From Moraxella osloensis (GTDB taxonomy: Bacteria > Pseudomonadota > Gammaproteobacteria > Pseudomonadales > Moraxellaceae), in assembly GCF_001553955.1 (NCBI RefSeq), contig NZ_CP014234.1, positions 1,612,001 through 1,676,000 on the forward strand: 64,000 nt of DNA, written 5' to 3'. Under the pieces are notes generated by a model that was not told where the DNA came from, made no database searches, and saw only the letters and a list, made by a program, of their open reading frames with translations. Shown here in pieces: positions 47,963-57,255 of the stretch (positions are counted from its first letter, which is position 1; each line of letters starts with the position of its first letter). A program made the translations under genes and the position numbers.

Positions 47963-49378
47963 ATGAACTATATCAGCACCCGTGGCAAAACAGCCCCTAT
48001 GCAATTTAGTGATGTGTTACTGATGGGACTTGCCCCAGATGGCGGCTTAATGCTACCTGAAGAATACCCACAGATTGATGAAGCAACCCTCACCCAATGG
48101 CGCACTTTAAGCTACCCTGAGCTTGCCTTTGAAATCATGCAATTATTTGCCACCGATATCCCAAAAGACGATTTAAAAACACTGATTGATAAAACTTATA
48201 CTGTACAAGCATTTGGCAATCCTGATATTACCCCTGTTCGTACACTCAAAGATGGCATCAAAATCATCGAGTTATCAAACGGTCCCACACTGGCATTTAA
48301 AGACATCGCTATGCAGTTTTTGGGCAATGCTTTTGAATATGTGTTAAAGAAAAAAAATGAGCGTTTGACCATTATCGGTGCCACATCAGGTGATACAGGC
48401 TCAGCGGCTGAGTATGCGCTGCGCGGCAAAGACAATATCGAAGTGTTCATGATGTCACCGCATGGCAAAATGAGTGAATTCCAGCGCGCACAAATGTATA
48501 GCCTCGATGACAAAAATATCCATAACATTGCCATCAAAGGTATGTTTGATGACTGCCAAGATATCGTAAAAGCCCTGCAGCAAGATGCTGAGTTTAAAGC
48601 CAAATACAGCCTTGGGACTGTCAACTCCATTAACTGGGGTCGTATCCTCGCGCAAATCGTCTACTATTTTAAAGGTTATTTTGCCAGCACCACCGACAAC
48701 AGCCAAAAGGTGAGTTTCTGCGTCCCATCGGGTAACTTTGGTAATATCTGCGCGGGACATATTGCCCGTGAAATGGGATTACCCATCGACCGTTTAATCG
48801 TTGCCACCAACGAAAACGACGTTCTGCATGACTTTTTTACGACTGGCAAATATAGCCCCCGTACTGCCGACAAGACTTATGTGACATCAAGCCCATCGAT
48901 GGATATTTCAAAAGCGTCGAATTTTGAGCGTTTTGTGTACCTGCTCGCTGAGAAAAATGGCGAAAAAATCCATACGCTTTGGCAGGATGTCAACGCAGGC
49001 AAAGGCTTTGATATGTCGGATTTGATGGCGAACATCAATGGCAAATATGGCTTTGTATCGGGAAAATCAACACATGCCGACCGTATCGCCACGATAAAAC
49101 AAGTGTATGCCGAAGACAATCAGTTAATTGACCCGCATACCGCTGATGGGATAAAAGTGGCTCGTGAAGTACGCAAAGAAGGTGAGGTGATTGTCTGCGC
49201 TGAAACCGCCTTGCCAGCCAAATTTGCCGAGACCATCACCGAAGCTGTCGGTCAACTTGACATTCCCCGCCCCAAGCATACCGATAACATCGAAAGCTTG
49301 GCGCAGTATGTGACTGTGCTTGATAATGATGCAAATTTGGTGCGTGCGCAAATTGAACAGTTTGTGGTAGCCAAATAA
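47963..49378 (+). CDS. thrC: threonine synthase
   Basis: PLP enzyme forming threonine from O-phosphohomoserine. 471 aa of the long (proteobacterial) type, beginning MNYISTRGKTAPMQFSDVLLMGLAPDGGLMLPEEYP. The PLP lysine is in TLAFKDIAMQFLGN, and the phosphate loop GATSGDTGSAAEYAL and SGNFGNICAG are present. ATG 47951 lies upstream in frame, but its GGAAG serves as the ribosome binding site for ATG 47963. A terminator follows. Confidence 0.95.
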   Translation: MNYISTRGKTAPMQFSDVLLMGLAPDGGLMLPEEYPQIDEATLTQWRTLSYPELAFEIMQLFATDIPKDDLKTLIDKTYTVQAFGNPDITPVRTLKDGIKIIELSNGPTLAFKDIAMQFLGNAFEYVLKKKNERLTIIGATSGDTGSAAEYALRGKDNIEVFMMSPHGKMSEFQRAQMYSLDDKNIHNIAIKGMFDDCQDIVKALQQDAEFKAKYSLGTVNSINWGRILAQIVYYFKGYFASTTDNSQKVSFCVPSGNFGNICAGHIAREMGLPIDRLIVATNENDVLHDFFTTGKYSPRTADKTYVTSSPSMDISKASNFERFVYLLAEKNGEKIHTLWQDVNAGKGFDMSDLMANINGKYGFVSGKSTHADRIATIKQVYAEDNQLIDPHTADGIKVAREVRKEGEVIVCAETALPAKFAETITEAVGQLDIPRPKHTDNIESLAQYVTVLDNDANLVRAQIEQFVVAK

Positions 49379-49412
49379 TGGCTATCTAATAGATTGGCTA
49401 ATAAATTGACTC

Positions 49413-49454
49413 AAATAAAAGCCTTTTAATTTGCCAGTTAAAAGGCTTTTTTGC
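49413..49454. terminator. terminator between thrC and the enoyl-CoA hydratase gene
   Basis: AAAAGCCTTTTAA...TTAAAAGGCTTTTTT stem-loop between convergent genes. Confidence 0.8.
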
Positions 49455-49473
49455 ATTATTGTTCTTTTTTGCC

Positions 49474-50220
49474 TTACTGTTTATGGAAAAATTTGCGCAG
49501 TATCGCTTTGACTTCATTTGTCTTTAGACGGTTACTAAAGTGAATGTTTTCTTGTTGGATACGCGCTAGGATTTCTGTGGCATTACGCATCAAGTCTTTG
49601 GTTTGTCGTACCGATGGCACCGATTTTTTGGCAAGTATTTCTGCTTTTTGGCGCGCCGTGCTTAGTACCTCATCGCTACTAGCAAAAGCTTGGTTGGCTA
49701 AGCCCAATTCGACTGCCTGTTTGCCTGTGATTTTTTCACCCATCACAAACACCTCAAAGGCACGCTGATAACCAATTTTTTGCGTCAGCAAAAGGGTCGA
49801 ACCTGCTTCTGGCACCAAAGATAAATCCACAAATGGGGCTAATAATTTAGCGCTTTCTACGATATACACCAAATCACAATGAAGTAGTAGCGTCAAGCCA
49901 ATGCCAACGCCTGAGCCTGTCACCGCTGCCACGATGGGTTTGGGATAATCACCCAAAAACTGCACGAAATCTAACGCGTTAAGCTTGGCATCGTCATTTT
50001 CTGCTTTGTTTAAAAAATCGACAAGATCATTGCCTGCGGTAAAAAAATCCCCCGTTGACGTAAATAAAATCACTTGAATATTATCGTCACTTTTTGCCTG
50101 CTCCATCGCGGTTTGTACGGCTTGGTACATGGCATTGGTTAGGGCATTTTTTTTATCGGCACGATTAAATTGGATTTCTAAAACGCCATTTTGCGTGTGA
50201 AAATTGACAAGTTGTTCCAT
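49474..50220 (-). CDS. enoyl-CoA hydratase/isomerase family protein
   Basis: 248 aa crotonase-fold enzyme. The oxyanion-hole segments are FFTAGNDLVDFLN (near residue 60) and VTGSGVGIGLTLLLHCDLVY (near 105). FAPFVDLSLVPEAGSTLLLTQKIG holds the region with the acidic catalytic residue of the family. It probably acts on fatty acyl-CoA or a related thioester; the exact substrate cannot be told. No other beta-oxidation gene is adjacent. Confidence 0.85.
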   Translation of the reverse strand: MEQLVNFHTQNGVLEIQFNRADKKNALTNAMYQAVQTAMEQAKSDDNIQVILFTSTGDFFTAGNDLVDFLNKAENDDAKLNALDFVQFLGDYPKPIVAAVTGSGVGIGLTLLLHCDLVYIVESAKLLAPFVDLSLVPEAGSTLLLTQKIGYQRAFEVFVMGEKITGKQAVELGLANQAFASSDEVLSTARQKAEILAKKSVPSVRQTKDLMRNATEILARIQQENIHFSNRLKTNEVKAILRKFFHKQ

Positions 50221-50427
50221 GAAAATGTTTACCTTAGTATCTCATCAGTGTCTAGTAGGGGTTTAGCGCTAAAAACCAAGTCAACAATATAGCATCATTC
50301 TAAGCGGAGATTCTAAAATTAGTGAGACAATGACGGCAAAAAAATGAAACTGAAAAAAAATTAAGCCCAAAATACCAAGCGCTAGATGCCAAGTGTTAGA
50401 TACCGTGCGTTCAGAAAATTTTAGCCA

Positions 50428-50463
50428 ATAAAAAAGGCATTTAAATTAAATGCCTTTTTTTAA
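50428..50463 (-). terminator. Rho-independent terminator after glsB-like gene
   Basis: AAAAAAGGCATTTAA...TTAAATGCCTTTTTT hairpin. Confidence 0.75.
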
Positions 50464-50503
50464 TTGATATTTTAAATTGATTGCTTAATTAATTAATACA
50501 GCA

Positions 50504-50761
50504 TTAACCAATACGGCGTTTACCCGTGGCTAGCTCATAAATGAATAGCACAATAATGGCACCAATCACTGAAAAGATTAAACCGGTAAAACCACCACTG
50601 GCATCCACACCTAGCATACCTGCTAAGAAACCGCCCACTAATGCACCAATAATACCCAGTACAATGGTAAGAATCCAACCCATTGCGTCCGCACCTGGCT
50701 TGATAGCACGCGCGATAACACCAACGATAAGACCCATGATAATCATATAAATAAAGCTCAT
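50504..50761 (-). CDS. GlsB/YeaQ/YmgE-family stress-response membrane protein
   Basis: 85 aa with three hydrophobic Gly-rich segments (MIIMGLIVGVIARAI, GWILTIVLGIIGALVGGFLAGMLG, FTGLIFSVIGAIIVLFIYELA), the typical transglycosylase-associated/GlsB small membrane protein. The family is induced by envelope or general stress; biochemical function is unknown. It stands alone with its own ribosome binding site (AGGAG) and terminator. Confidence 0.92.
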   Translation of the reverse strand: MSFIYMIIMGLIVGVIARAIKPGADAMGWILTIVLGIIGALVGGFLAGMLGVDASGGFTGLIFSVIGAIIVLFIYELATGKRRIG

Positions 50762-51020
50762 TTTAACACTCCTAATTTTTTAACTTGTCTACTTGTTAAC
50801 TTATTTTGTTGCCTAATCGATTGGCAGGCGTTACAGGGCTAAATTGTTATATTTATGGTTTTAACTAATAACTGCCTCTCTGATGACTGTTATTTTATAC
50901 ATAAGCTATCAGAAGTTAAAATGTTGGTTTGTTAATTATGTAAGTTCTCTTTGAAGTATTAAGAGAATTTTTTATTTAATGTAATGCTATGTCAGTAGAG
51001 ACGATTAAATGTAAGTTCCG

Positions 51021-51863
51021 TTATCTGGATTCGATTTCTTGATAAAGTGCATCGTATTGCTGGGTGAGTTTATGTTTGGGGTCCAAATAAATCAGCGGCA
51101 AACTTTGATGATGAGATTGTTTCATGATAATTGAAGGGCTAAGTTTGGTGTCATACACAGGATAGCCTTCATTGACCAACGTTTGTACCACTTCTTTGGG
51201 TAAATTGGCACGTGGGTCAAACTGATTGACGATAATGCCTTCAATTAACAAGTCACTATTATGGTCCTGGCGCGTCTCTAAGATATTTTGCACCAAGGTC
51301 TGCAGCGCGCGTTTGGAGAAAATATCACAATCAAACGGAACGATGACACGATCAGCTGCGATCAATGCCGACAAAGTAAAAAAGTTAAACGCCGGTGGTG
51401 TATCAATGTACACCCGATCAAACTGCTGACTTAAAAGGTTTAAGCCGTCTTTTAACTTATAAATTTTATGTTTGCTTTCAAGGGGCTGCAAAATATCGGC
51501 AAGCATGGGACTGGCTGGAATCAGTGATAAATTATCAAATCGGGTGGTGTGAATACAGTGCTCCAACCCTTGATTACGACTACCCGTCATACCGCCAAAC
51601 GGAAATGCAAACATCATCGGCATGGGGCTGGACGTCGCTTGCAGGGTTTGCGAAAAGAAATTTTCAATATTGGGTTCTGTGATATGCGCGGGATGAATGT
51701 CTGTGGCCGCATCGCCGACGATATATTGGGTAGCGTTGCACTGTGGATCAAGGTCGATGAGTAAGGTACGCAAACCTTGATGGGCGCTCATCGCGGCAAG
51801 ATTGACAGCAATGCTGGATTTACCAACACCGCCTTTTTGATTAAAAATGACTCGGGTAAGCAT
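51021..51863 (-). CDS. ParA-family ATPase without an adjacent ParB
   Basis: 280 aa. Deviant Walker A KGGVGKSSIAVNLAAMSA at the N-terminus, Walker A' LLIDLDPQCNATQYIVGD, and Walker B-like FDRVYIDTPPAFNFFTLSA. The C-terminal part (GIIVNQFDPRANLPKEVVQTLVNEGYPVYD) is as in ParA/Soj-type partition ATPases. No parB is next to it; neighbours are a GlsB-like gene and mpl. In Moraxellaceae the chromosomal parAB operon is elsewhere, so this is a second ParA-like protein, possibly positioning another cargo. Confidence 0.85.
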   Translation of the reverse strand: MLTRVIFNQKGGVGKSSIAVNLAAMSAHQGLRTLLIDLDPQCNATQYIVGDAATDIHPAHITEPNIENFFSQTLQATSSPMPMMFAFPFGGMTGSRNQGLEHCIHTTRFDNLSLIPASPMLADILQPLESKHKIYKLKDGLNLLSQQFDRVYIDTPPAFNFFTLSALIAADRVIVPFDCDIFSKRALQTLVQNILETRQDHNSDLLIEGIIVNQFDPRANLPKEVVQTLVNEGYPVYDTKLSPSIIMKQSHHQSLPLIYLDPKHKLTQQYDALYQEIESR

Positions 51864-51947
51864 TGTGTAACCTAATATTTGTACAAGTAATCATGAGTAT
51901 GCTAAAAAATCACGATTTTTGCTAGCAAATTTACAAGGTTAAAACAG

Positions 51948-53381
51948 TTAGGCTTGCTGTAGTGCCTTTACTAGTCGACCATGAATGCCTTCAAAGCCGC
52001 CATTTGACATCACAATCACCGCATCGTCATCGCCAATGTGCGCTGCAATATGCTTAATAATCGCATCGGTTGATGTCATCACTTGTTGGTTGGCAGCATT
52101 GCCAATTGCATCGACGACAGACCAATCTAGATTGGCAGGTTGATACCAAATGACTTGGTCGGCGATACTCGCTGATGGCGCAAGCAAACCTTGGTGGGTA
52201 CCCAGTTTCATGGTATTTGAACGCGGTTCAATCACTGCCCAGATTTTACGGTTTGGGTTATCCGCAAAACGTTTTTTGGCACCGTCAAGCGTGGTTTCAA
52301 TGGCGGTTGGGTGGTGGGCAAAGTCGTCATAAACTTCTATATGCTTGCCGTTGTCATCAATTGTGCCGACCAGCTCCATACGGCGTTTGATACCAGCAAA
52401 ATTGGATAAGGCTTCACAGGCTTGTGCAACCGATACGCCAACATTGTAGGCTGCCGCAATTGCCACTAAACCATTATTGACGCTATGTAGCCCGCTCATC
52501 TGCCAATTGACTTGTTCTTTGTGACCATCAAACATGACTTCGTATTGGCTGCCATCTTGTTTCACTAGCTTGGCTTGCCAATCCGCTTGGGGATTAGTGC
52601 TAGCAATCGCTGTCCGCCAAATCGGTGTCCAGCAGCCTTTTTTAAGGGTTTCTTCCAAGCTTTCGGTATCTGCTGGCATGATGATTTTGCCATTTGACGG
52701 TATCATGCGTACCATGTGATGGAACTGGGTTTGGATGGCGGCAAGGTTAGGGAAGATATCGGCGTGGTCGTATTCAAGGTTGTTTAAAATTGCGGTGGTT
52801 GGGCGATAGTGAACAAACTTAGAGCGTTTATCAAAAAAAGCACTGTCATACTCATCCGCTTCGATGACAAAGTAACCTTCATGATCCGCAGTTTTATCAC
52901 TACCCAAATAACTACTGTGGGCAAACGCTTTTTTTAGGCGTTCATCTTGGGTATCAACAAGTGGCACGCCACCAATCAAAAAGCCGGCATCAATGCCTGC
53001 ATAGTGTAAAATCCACGCCAGCATCGTGGTAGTGGTGGTTTTGCCATGCGTGCCTGCCACGGCTAATACATGACGGTATTGCAATACCTGCTCTGCCAAA
53101 AACTGCGGACCTGAGGTATAAGCAATACGCTCATTGAGCATATATTCAACCGCTTCGATGCCGCGCTTCATGGCATTGCCGACAATCACCAAATCAGGGG
53201 CAGGTTGTAAATGACTAGCGGCATACCCTTGCATAATCTCAACACCCGCATTTTCAAGCTGGGTGGACATTGGTGGATAGACATTGGCGTCTGAGCCTGT
53301 CACGGTATGTCCAAGGTCACGCGCAAGCAGCGCCAACGAACCCATGAAGGTACCACAAATACCAAGAATATGAATGTGCAT
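51948..53381 (-). CDS. mpl: UDP-N-acetylmuramate:L-alanyl-gamma-D-glutamyl-meso-diaminopimelate ligase
   Basis: Recycles the murein tripeptide by ligating it to UDP-MurNAc. 477 aa: N-terminal UDP-binding motif HIHILGICGTFMGSLALLARDLGHTVTGSD, ATP-binding AGTHGKTTTTTMLAWIL, central EYDHADIFPNL, and DDFAHHPTAIETTL in the C-terminal domain. Longer and with a different N-terminus than MurC, matching Mpl. Confidence 0.94.
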   Translation of the reverse strand: MHIHILGICGTFMGSLALLARDLGHTVTGSDANVYPPMSTQLENAGVEIMQGYAASHLQPAPDLVIVGNAMKRGIEAVEYMLNERIAYTSGPQFLAEQVLQYRHVLAVAGTHGKTTTTTMLAWILHYAGIDAGFLIGGVPLVDTQDERLKKAFAHSSYLGSDKTADHEGYFVIEADEYDSAFFDKRSKFVHYRPTTAILNNLEYDHADIFPNLAAIQTQFHHMVRMIPSNGKIIMPADTESLEETLKKGCWTPIWRTAIASTNPQADWQAKLVKQDGSQYEVMFDGHKEQVNWQMSGLHSVNNGLVAIAAAYNVGVSVAQACEALSNFAGIKRRMELVGTIDDNGKHIEVYDDFAHHPTAIETTLDGAKKRFADNPNRKIWAVIEPRSNTMKLGTHQGLLAPSASIADQVIWYQPANLDWSVVDAIGNAANQQVMTSTDAIIKHIAAHIGDDDAVIVMSNGGFEGIHGRLVKALQQA

Positions 53382-53674
53382 AAGTTTGCCTTAGGTCAAA
53401 TACGCATTAGCGGCTAATCAAAGCCGCTAAACCTTGCTAAAAATTAACAATTTTAAAGGACAAATCACGCTTTGTCAGCTATTAAATCCAGTTGCAGGTT
53501 AACTTGCTCACCAACACCCATGTCTAGTTTTTGTCAACCCACCGTGCCAAAACCGTGCCAAAGAGGTACAGAAAAATAGTTTTACAAATTACTATGACAG
53601 TGCTAAGTTACTATAAATTCACCAAAATAGTGTTTTTGCACTATTTTTATGAAGTTAAAGAATTGAGGAGTGGT
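53382..53674. other. divergent intergenic region between mpl and gdhA
   Basis: An open frame from 53531 runs into gdhA, but its first 48 codons have no family similarity; GAGGAG before ATG 53675 marks the true start. A short minus-strand frame at about 53468-53524 is too small to call. Promoters of both genes are expected here. Confidence 0.4.
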
Positions 53675-55009
53675 ATGAAAAGTAGTGAGTTATTAAGCAT
53701 TTTAAAGCAGTGTCATAGCAATGAGCCAGAGTTTATCCAAGCGGTCGAAGAATTCTGGGAAGATATCGCAGCGGTTTATGACCAATCCACTGTTTATCAA
53801 CACCTTAATCTATTTGACCGCTTAACCAACCCTGACCGTGTTATTCAATTTCGTATCAACTGGGAAGATGACCAAGGCAATGTTCAAGTCAACCGCGGTT
53901 GGCGTGTGCAATTTAACAATGCATTATGGCCTTACAAAGGCGGTATCCGTTTTCATCCCAGTGTGAATCTTTCGGTACTAAAATTTTTAGGGTTTGAACA
54001 AATCTTTAAAAACGCATTGACCGGTCTGCCCATGGGTGGGGGTAAAGGCGGTTCAGACTTTGACCCAAAAGGTAAATCAGACGCCGAAATCCGTCGATTT
54101 TGCTATGCCTTTATGCGGGAATTAGCGCCCTATATTGGTGCAGATATAGACGTACCGGCGGGTGATATCGGTGTCGGTAGCCGCGAAATTAATTATATGT
54201 TCGCCATGTATAAGACGCTTAATCGTGAGTTTACCGGGGTATTAACCGGTAAGACGGTGGGACAAGGTGGTAGCTTGATTCGTACCGAGGCAACGGGGTT
54301 TGGTCTGGTTTATTTTTTACAAAATATGCTAGAAGCCCATCATGACGGCTTGATGGCTAAGACTGTCCTGGTCTCAGGTGCGGGCAATGTATCGCTACAT
54401 GCGGCACAAAAATGTATTGAGCTTGGCGCGCAGGTAGTGACATTATCAGACTCAAAAGGCACCTTGTATCTCAAGCATGGCTTTAGCTTAGAGCAAATTG
54501 AAGCGCTCAAAACTTATAAAGCGCAAGATAAACGTTTAAAAGACTTCGTCGGCACCAGTGATGACGCAGAATGGATCGAGGGTAGCCGCCCATGGCATAT
54601 CAAAGCCGATATTGCCCTACCTTGCGCCACCCAAAACGAAATCAATGGGCACGATGCGCAAAATCTGGTCAATCATGGCGTGAAATACGTGGCAGAAGGT
54701 GCCAACATGCCCAGTGATGCCGATGCCATCGCCATCTTCCAAAGTAATGGCGTCATCTATGCGCCGGGAAAAGCCTCGAATGCCGGTGGGGTCGCGGTAT
54801 CAGGTCTTGAGATGTCACAAAACTCGGTACGTCAATACGCAACCTTTGCGGTGCTTGATGAGCAATTAAAAACCATCATGAAAAATATCCATGACGATTG
54901 TTTTAACCATGGCAAACAAGCGGATGGGAGCATTGATTATAAAAAAGGCGCTAATCTAGCAGGTTTTAACAAGATTGCTAAAGCCATGGTGAATTACGGC
55001 ATTTTTTGA
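53675..55009 (+). CDS. gdhA: NADP-specific glutamate dehydrogenase
   Basis: Ammonia assimilation: reductive amination of 2-oxoglutarate. 444 aa, the usual length for hexameric GdhA. The catalytic/substrate region is KGGIRFHPSVNLSVLKFLGFEQIFKNALTGLPMGGGKGGSDFDPKGKS, the Rossmann loop VSGAGNVSLHAAQKC, and SNAGGVAVSGLEMSQNS near the C-terminus. The ribosome binding site GAGGAG precedes ATG 53675. The stop codon TGA at 55007-55009 coincides with the tip of the tnpB element, so the element may supply the stop. Confidence 0.95.
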   Translation: MKSSELLSILKQCHSNEPEFIQAVEEFWEDIAAVYDQSTVYQHLNLFDRLTNPDRVIQFRINWEDDQGNVQVNRGWRVQFNNALWPYKGGIRFHPSVNLSVLKFLGFEQIFKNALTGLPMGGGKGGSDFDPKGKSDAEIRRFCYAFMRELAPYIGADIDVPAGDIGVGSREINYMFAMYKTLNREFTGVLTGKTVGQGGSLIRTEATGFGLVYFLQNMLEAHHDGLMAKTVLVSGAGNVSLHAAQKCIELGAQVVTLSDSKGTLYLKHGFSLEQIEALKTYKAQDKRLKDFVGTSDDAEWIEGSRPWHIKADIALPCATQNEINGHDAQNLVNHGVKYVAEGANMPSDADAIAIFQSNGVIYAPGKASNAGGVAVSGLEMSQNSVRQYATFAVLDEQLKTIMKNIHDDCFNHGKQADGSIDYKKGANLAGFNKIAKAMVNYGIF

Positions 55010-55016
55010 CTTCCTC

Positions 55017-55036
55017 CCCTTGCTAAAGCAAGGGGA
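55017..55036 (-). ncRNA. right-end hairpin, probable 3' part of an omegaRNA
   Basis: In TnpB systems the RNA guide scaffold is the transcribed right end just downstream of tnpB, ending at the element boundary; bases beyond it form the guide. Here the hairpin sits 10 bp inside the boundary, and the guide would be the reverse strand of the last codons of gdhA. The full RNA limits cannot be fixed from sequence alone. Confidence 0.45.
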
Positions 55037-56129
55037 TTCCTGCTCCCAGACGGCCAAGCCCGACCGCAAGAATGTTCCGACTGGCATTAATATCTCTATC
55101 ATGCCATGTGCCACACATTGCACAAGTCCATTCTCTTATTCGCAAGCCTGCTCTACCTTTCGGACTATTGCGGTCAATTTGACCGCAACACGAACATCGC
55201 TGGGTCGTGTATCTCTCATTCACGATTTCAAAACGGCAACCTGCGTTCTCGCATTTGTAGGTCAGTTGTCGTTTCAGTTCAAACCAGCCTGCATCGTAAA
55301 CCGATTTGGCGAGTTTGCCTTTTTTACTGTTAAATTGGGTGGTTTTCACATCACCGACCACGATTAGGGCATTGTCTTTGACTAATTGGGTGGTGAATTT
55401 ATGGATGAGGTCTTGGCGTGTATTTTTGATTTTGGCATGGATCGCTTTGACACGTTGTTTGTTTTTAGCTCGTTGAGCAATGGCTAAATCTTTGGCATAT
55501 TTGAGCGTTTGCTTGATGGTGAGTTTGTCACCGCTTGAGGTAGTGGCACTGTCTTTAAGCCCTAAGTCAATGCCTACACTGCCTGTACCGCATTGTGTCT
55601 TGGGGTAGTCTTTGACGGTGATACAGGCATACCAACGGTTACGGCTGTCTTGGACGACCTCAAGGGTGTTAATTTGATATAGGCTAAGGTTGTAGCTGTC
55701 CCATAGGTCAATGACTAGTTTTTGTCCTTTGGCTAGGCTTAGTTGCAAGGTGGATTTTAAGCCCTTTTTGCCTGTTTGGTGCGTGGCAATATGCTTAATG
55801 GCAGATTGTTTAAAGGGTAGCCAGCCTAATGATTTACGTTTTGATGTTGGGTTGTTGGTTCGCCATGATAACTTAGCTTTTTTGAATTGTTTTCTAGCTT
55901 TGGCATGGGTTTCATTGATGGCTTGAATGGTTTGCGAGTGTAAGCCAAGTAGTTCACCGCTACCTTTGGTGTAGTCGTTTAGGTCGTAAGCACTAAAGAA
56001 CTTGCCAGTACGCTTAAGATGCTCATAGCTTAACGCATTAACGTAGTTCCATACGAAATTCACCGAACCGCTTAGGCGATTTAGTTGGTCTTTATGTTTA
56101 TCTCGTATGCGTAGCTTGAGTGTTTTCAT
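55023..56129 (-). CDS. tnpB: TnpB RNA-guided nuclease with atypical RuvC-II site
   Basis: 368 aa from ATG 56129 (MKTLKLRIRDKHKDQLNRLSG); a longer frame to 56189 adds 20 residues without family match. RuvC-I Asp is D188 in VGIDLGLKDSA. At the usual RuvC-II glutamate position the sequence is IVVGDVKTTQ, with Gly259. A conserved Glu305 in FEIVNERYTTQRCSCC may take its place, as proposed for rearranged TnpB subgroups. The zinc finger is C312/C315 with C336/C339, and the RuvC-III Asp lies in HDRDINASRN. TnpB cuts DNA next to a target motif under omegaRNA guidance. No TnpA partner is present. Confidence 0.88.
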   Translation of the reverse strand: MKTLKLRIRDKHKDQLNRLSGSVNFVWNYVNALSYEHLKRTGKFFSAYDLNDYTKGSGELLGLHSQTIQAINETHAKARKQFKKAKLSWRTNNPTSKRKSLGWLPFKQSAIKHIATHQTGKKGLKSTLQLSLAKGQKLVIDLWDSYNLSLYQINTLEVVQDSRNRWYACITVKDYPKTQCGTGSVGIDLGLKDSATTSSGDKLTIKQTLKYAKDLAIAQRAKNKQRVKAIHAKIKNTRQDLIHKFTTQLVKDNALIVVGDVKTTQFNSKKGKLAKSVYDAGWFELKRQLTYKCENAGCRFEIVNERYTTQRCSCCGQIDRNSPKGRAGLRIREWTCAMCGTWHDRDINASRNILAVGLGRLGAGIPLL

Positions 56130-56271
56130 GCAAATTATTTTAGCAAAATTTATGCAAGCGTTATAGTGTACAAGTTGCCTTATATCCACCGCCTAAAGGC
56201 GGTGGTTTTACGGCAACGGCTGATAAAAAGCTCCGTCATTGTGATGGCGTTTTTTATTGAAGCAATAGCAA

Positions 56272-57255
56272 TCAGTCAGCACAAGCCTGAAAAAATTTAA
56301 AGGTGGTGCTAGGCAGCCAATTCAAATTGAGTTTTTTGTTTTGTAATTGCACAAAGCCTACATGTCCACCATGCTGGCTATACAGTAAGCGCACACAAGG
56401 TGACACATCGGCTTGGGTGGCAAGAATGCCCAAAAATGGGTCGTCTTTGGCAGTGATAATCAGCGTGGGTTTAGTGATGTTTTTGAGTACAGGTAGGGCC
56501 GAGGCTTGAATGTAATAATTCGCCCCTGTGCCAAAACCATGGCGCGGCGCGGTATATAACTCATCAAACTCGTCAATCATCTTGATATTTTTTAATGCGT
56601 TGATTAGTGCTGGCTCATCCACCTTTTTGAAGGCTTTTTGCAATAAAGGATTGAGCAAATAAGGCGTATACACGCGTTTGGCGACAAAACGATGCATGGC
56701 TTTTGCCGAAGTCGTCAAATCGACGGGCGCAGAAATCACCACCGCTGCTTCACAGGCAGCTGCATCGCCTTGCTCGCCCAGATAACGCGCCAGCATATTG
56801 GCGCCGAGCGACACGCCACTGGCTACAATTCGGCTATAACCGTACTGAGTTTTTAGCAGGTTAAACATATGCACCGCTTCGGCAGTATCACCCGCGTTAT
56901 AGTCCAATTCTGAGGTATTATCCACCCCGCCGCAGCCGCGAAAATGGACGATAACCGCATCATACCCCAATCGGTGCGCTTGGTGGGCAAAGGCAATGGC
57001 ATAATGGCTGTCGCTACTGCCTTCAAGCCCATGAAACATCACCGCCAATGGCTTATCGAGGTTTGGCTGATTGTCGATATTGGCAAACACAAAGTCATAA
57101 GCCACTTGGGTAGTGCCGGTACGGTCAGGGTGAAGGTGTCGCTGATAGTTAGGTTTTGGCAGTTTGATAAACTTGGGTAAAATGGTTTGAACGTGGGGGT
57201 TGGCTAAAAAAAACGGGGTGCGAAATGGCGTTAGTGGTAGTTGGTGAATATTCAT
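56272..57255 (-). CDS. yheT: YheT-family alpha/beta-hydrolase
   Basis: 327 aa. Family hallmarks: NPHVQTILP near the N-terminus, VMFHGLEGSSDSHYA oxyanion region, HFRGCGG, the nucleophile elbow ASGVSLGANMLARYLGE, and the late Asp and His in TAKDDPFLG and QHGGHVGFV. The family consists of predicted hydrolases of unclear substrate; some relatives hydrolyse medium-chain esters. It stands alone between the tnpB element and yigZ. Confidence 0.9.
   Translation of the reverse strand: MNIHQLPLTPFRTPFFLANPHVQTILPKFIKLPKPNYQRHLHPDRTGTTQVAYDFVFANIDNQPNLDKPLAVMFHGLEGSSDSHYAIAFAHQAHRLGYDAVIVHFRGCGGVDNTSELDYNAGDTAEAVHMFNLLKTQYGYSRIVASGVSLGANMLARYLGEQGDAAACEAAVVISAPVDLTTSAKAMHRFVAKRVYTPYLLNPLLQKAFKKVDEPALINALKNIKMIDEFDELYTAPRHGFGTGANYYIQASALPVLKNITKPTLIITAKDDPFLGILATQADVSPCVRLLYSQHGGHVGFVQLQNKKLNLNWLPSTTFKFFQACAD

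Larger units (their letters stand above)
55007..56217 (-). mobile_element. IS200/IS605-type element carrying only tnpB
   Basis: The tnpB gene is flanked by end hairpins. The 3' (RE) side has CCCCTTGC...GCAAGGGG at 55017-55036, tipped by TGACTTCCT at 55007. The 5' (LE) side has CCACCGCC...GGCGGTGG at 56186-56205, extended by GTTGCC (56174-56179) pairing with GGCAAC (56212-56217). No TnpA transposase is present, so it needs one supplied elsewhere. Exact ends are estimates. Confidence 0.7.

Noticed and set aside
53468-53524. Short minus-strand frame MGVGEQVNLQLDLIADKA resembling the tail of riboflavin synthase repeats
   Set aside because: Only 18 codons, closed by stops on both sides; too little for a gene or a firm pseudogene call.
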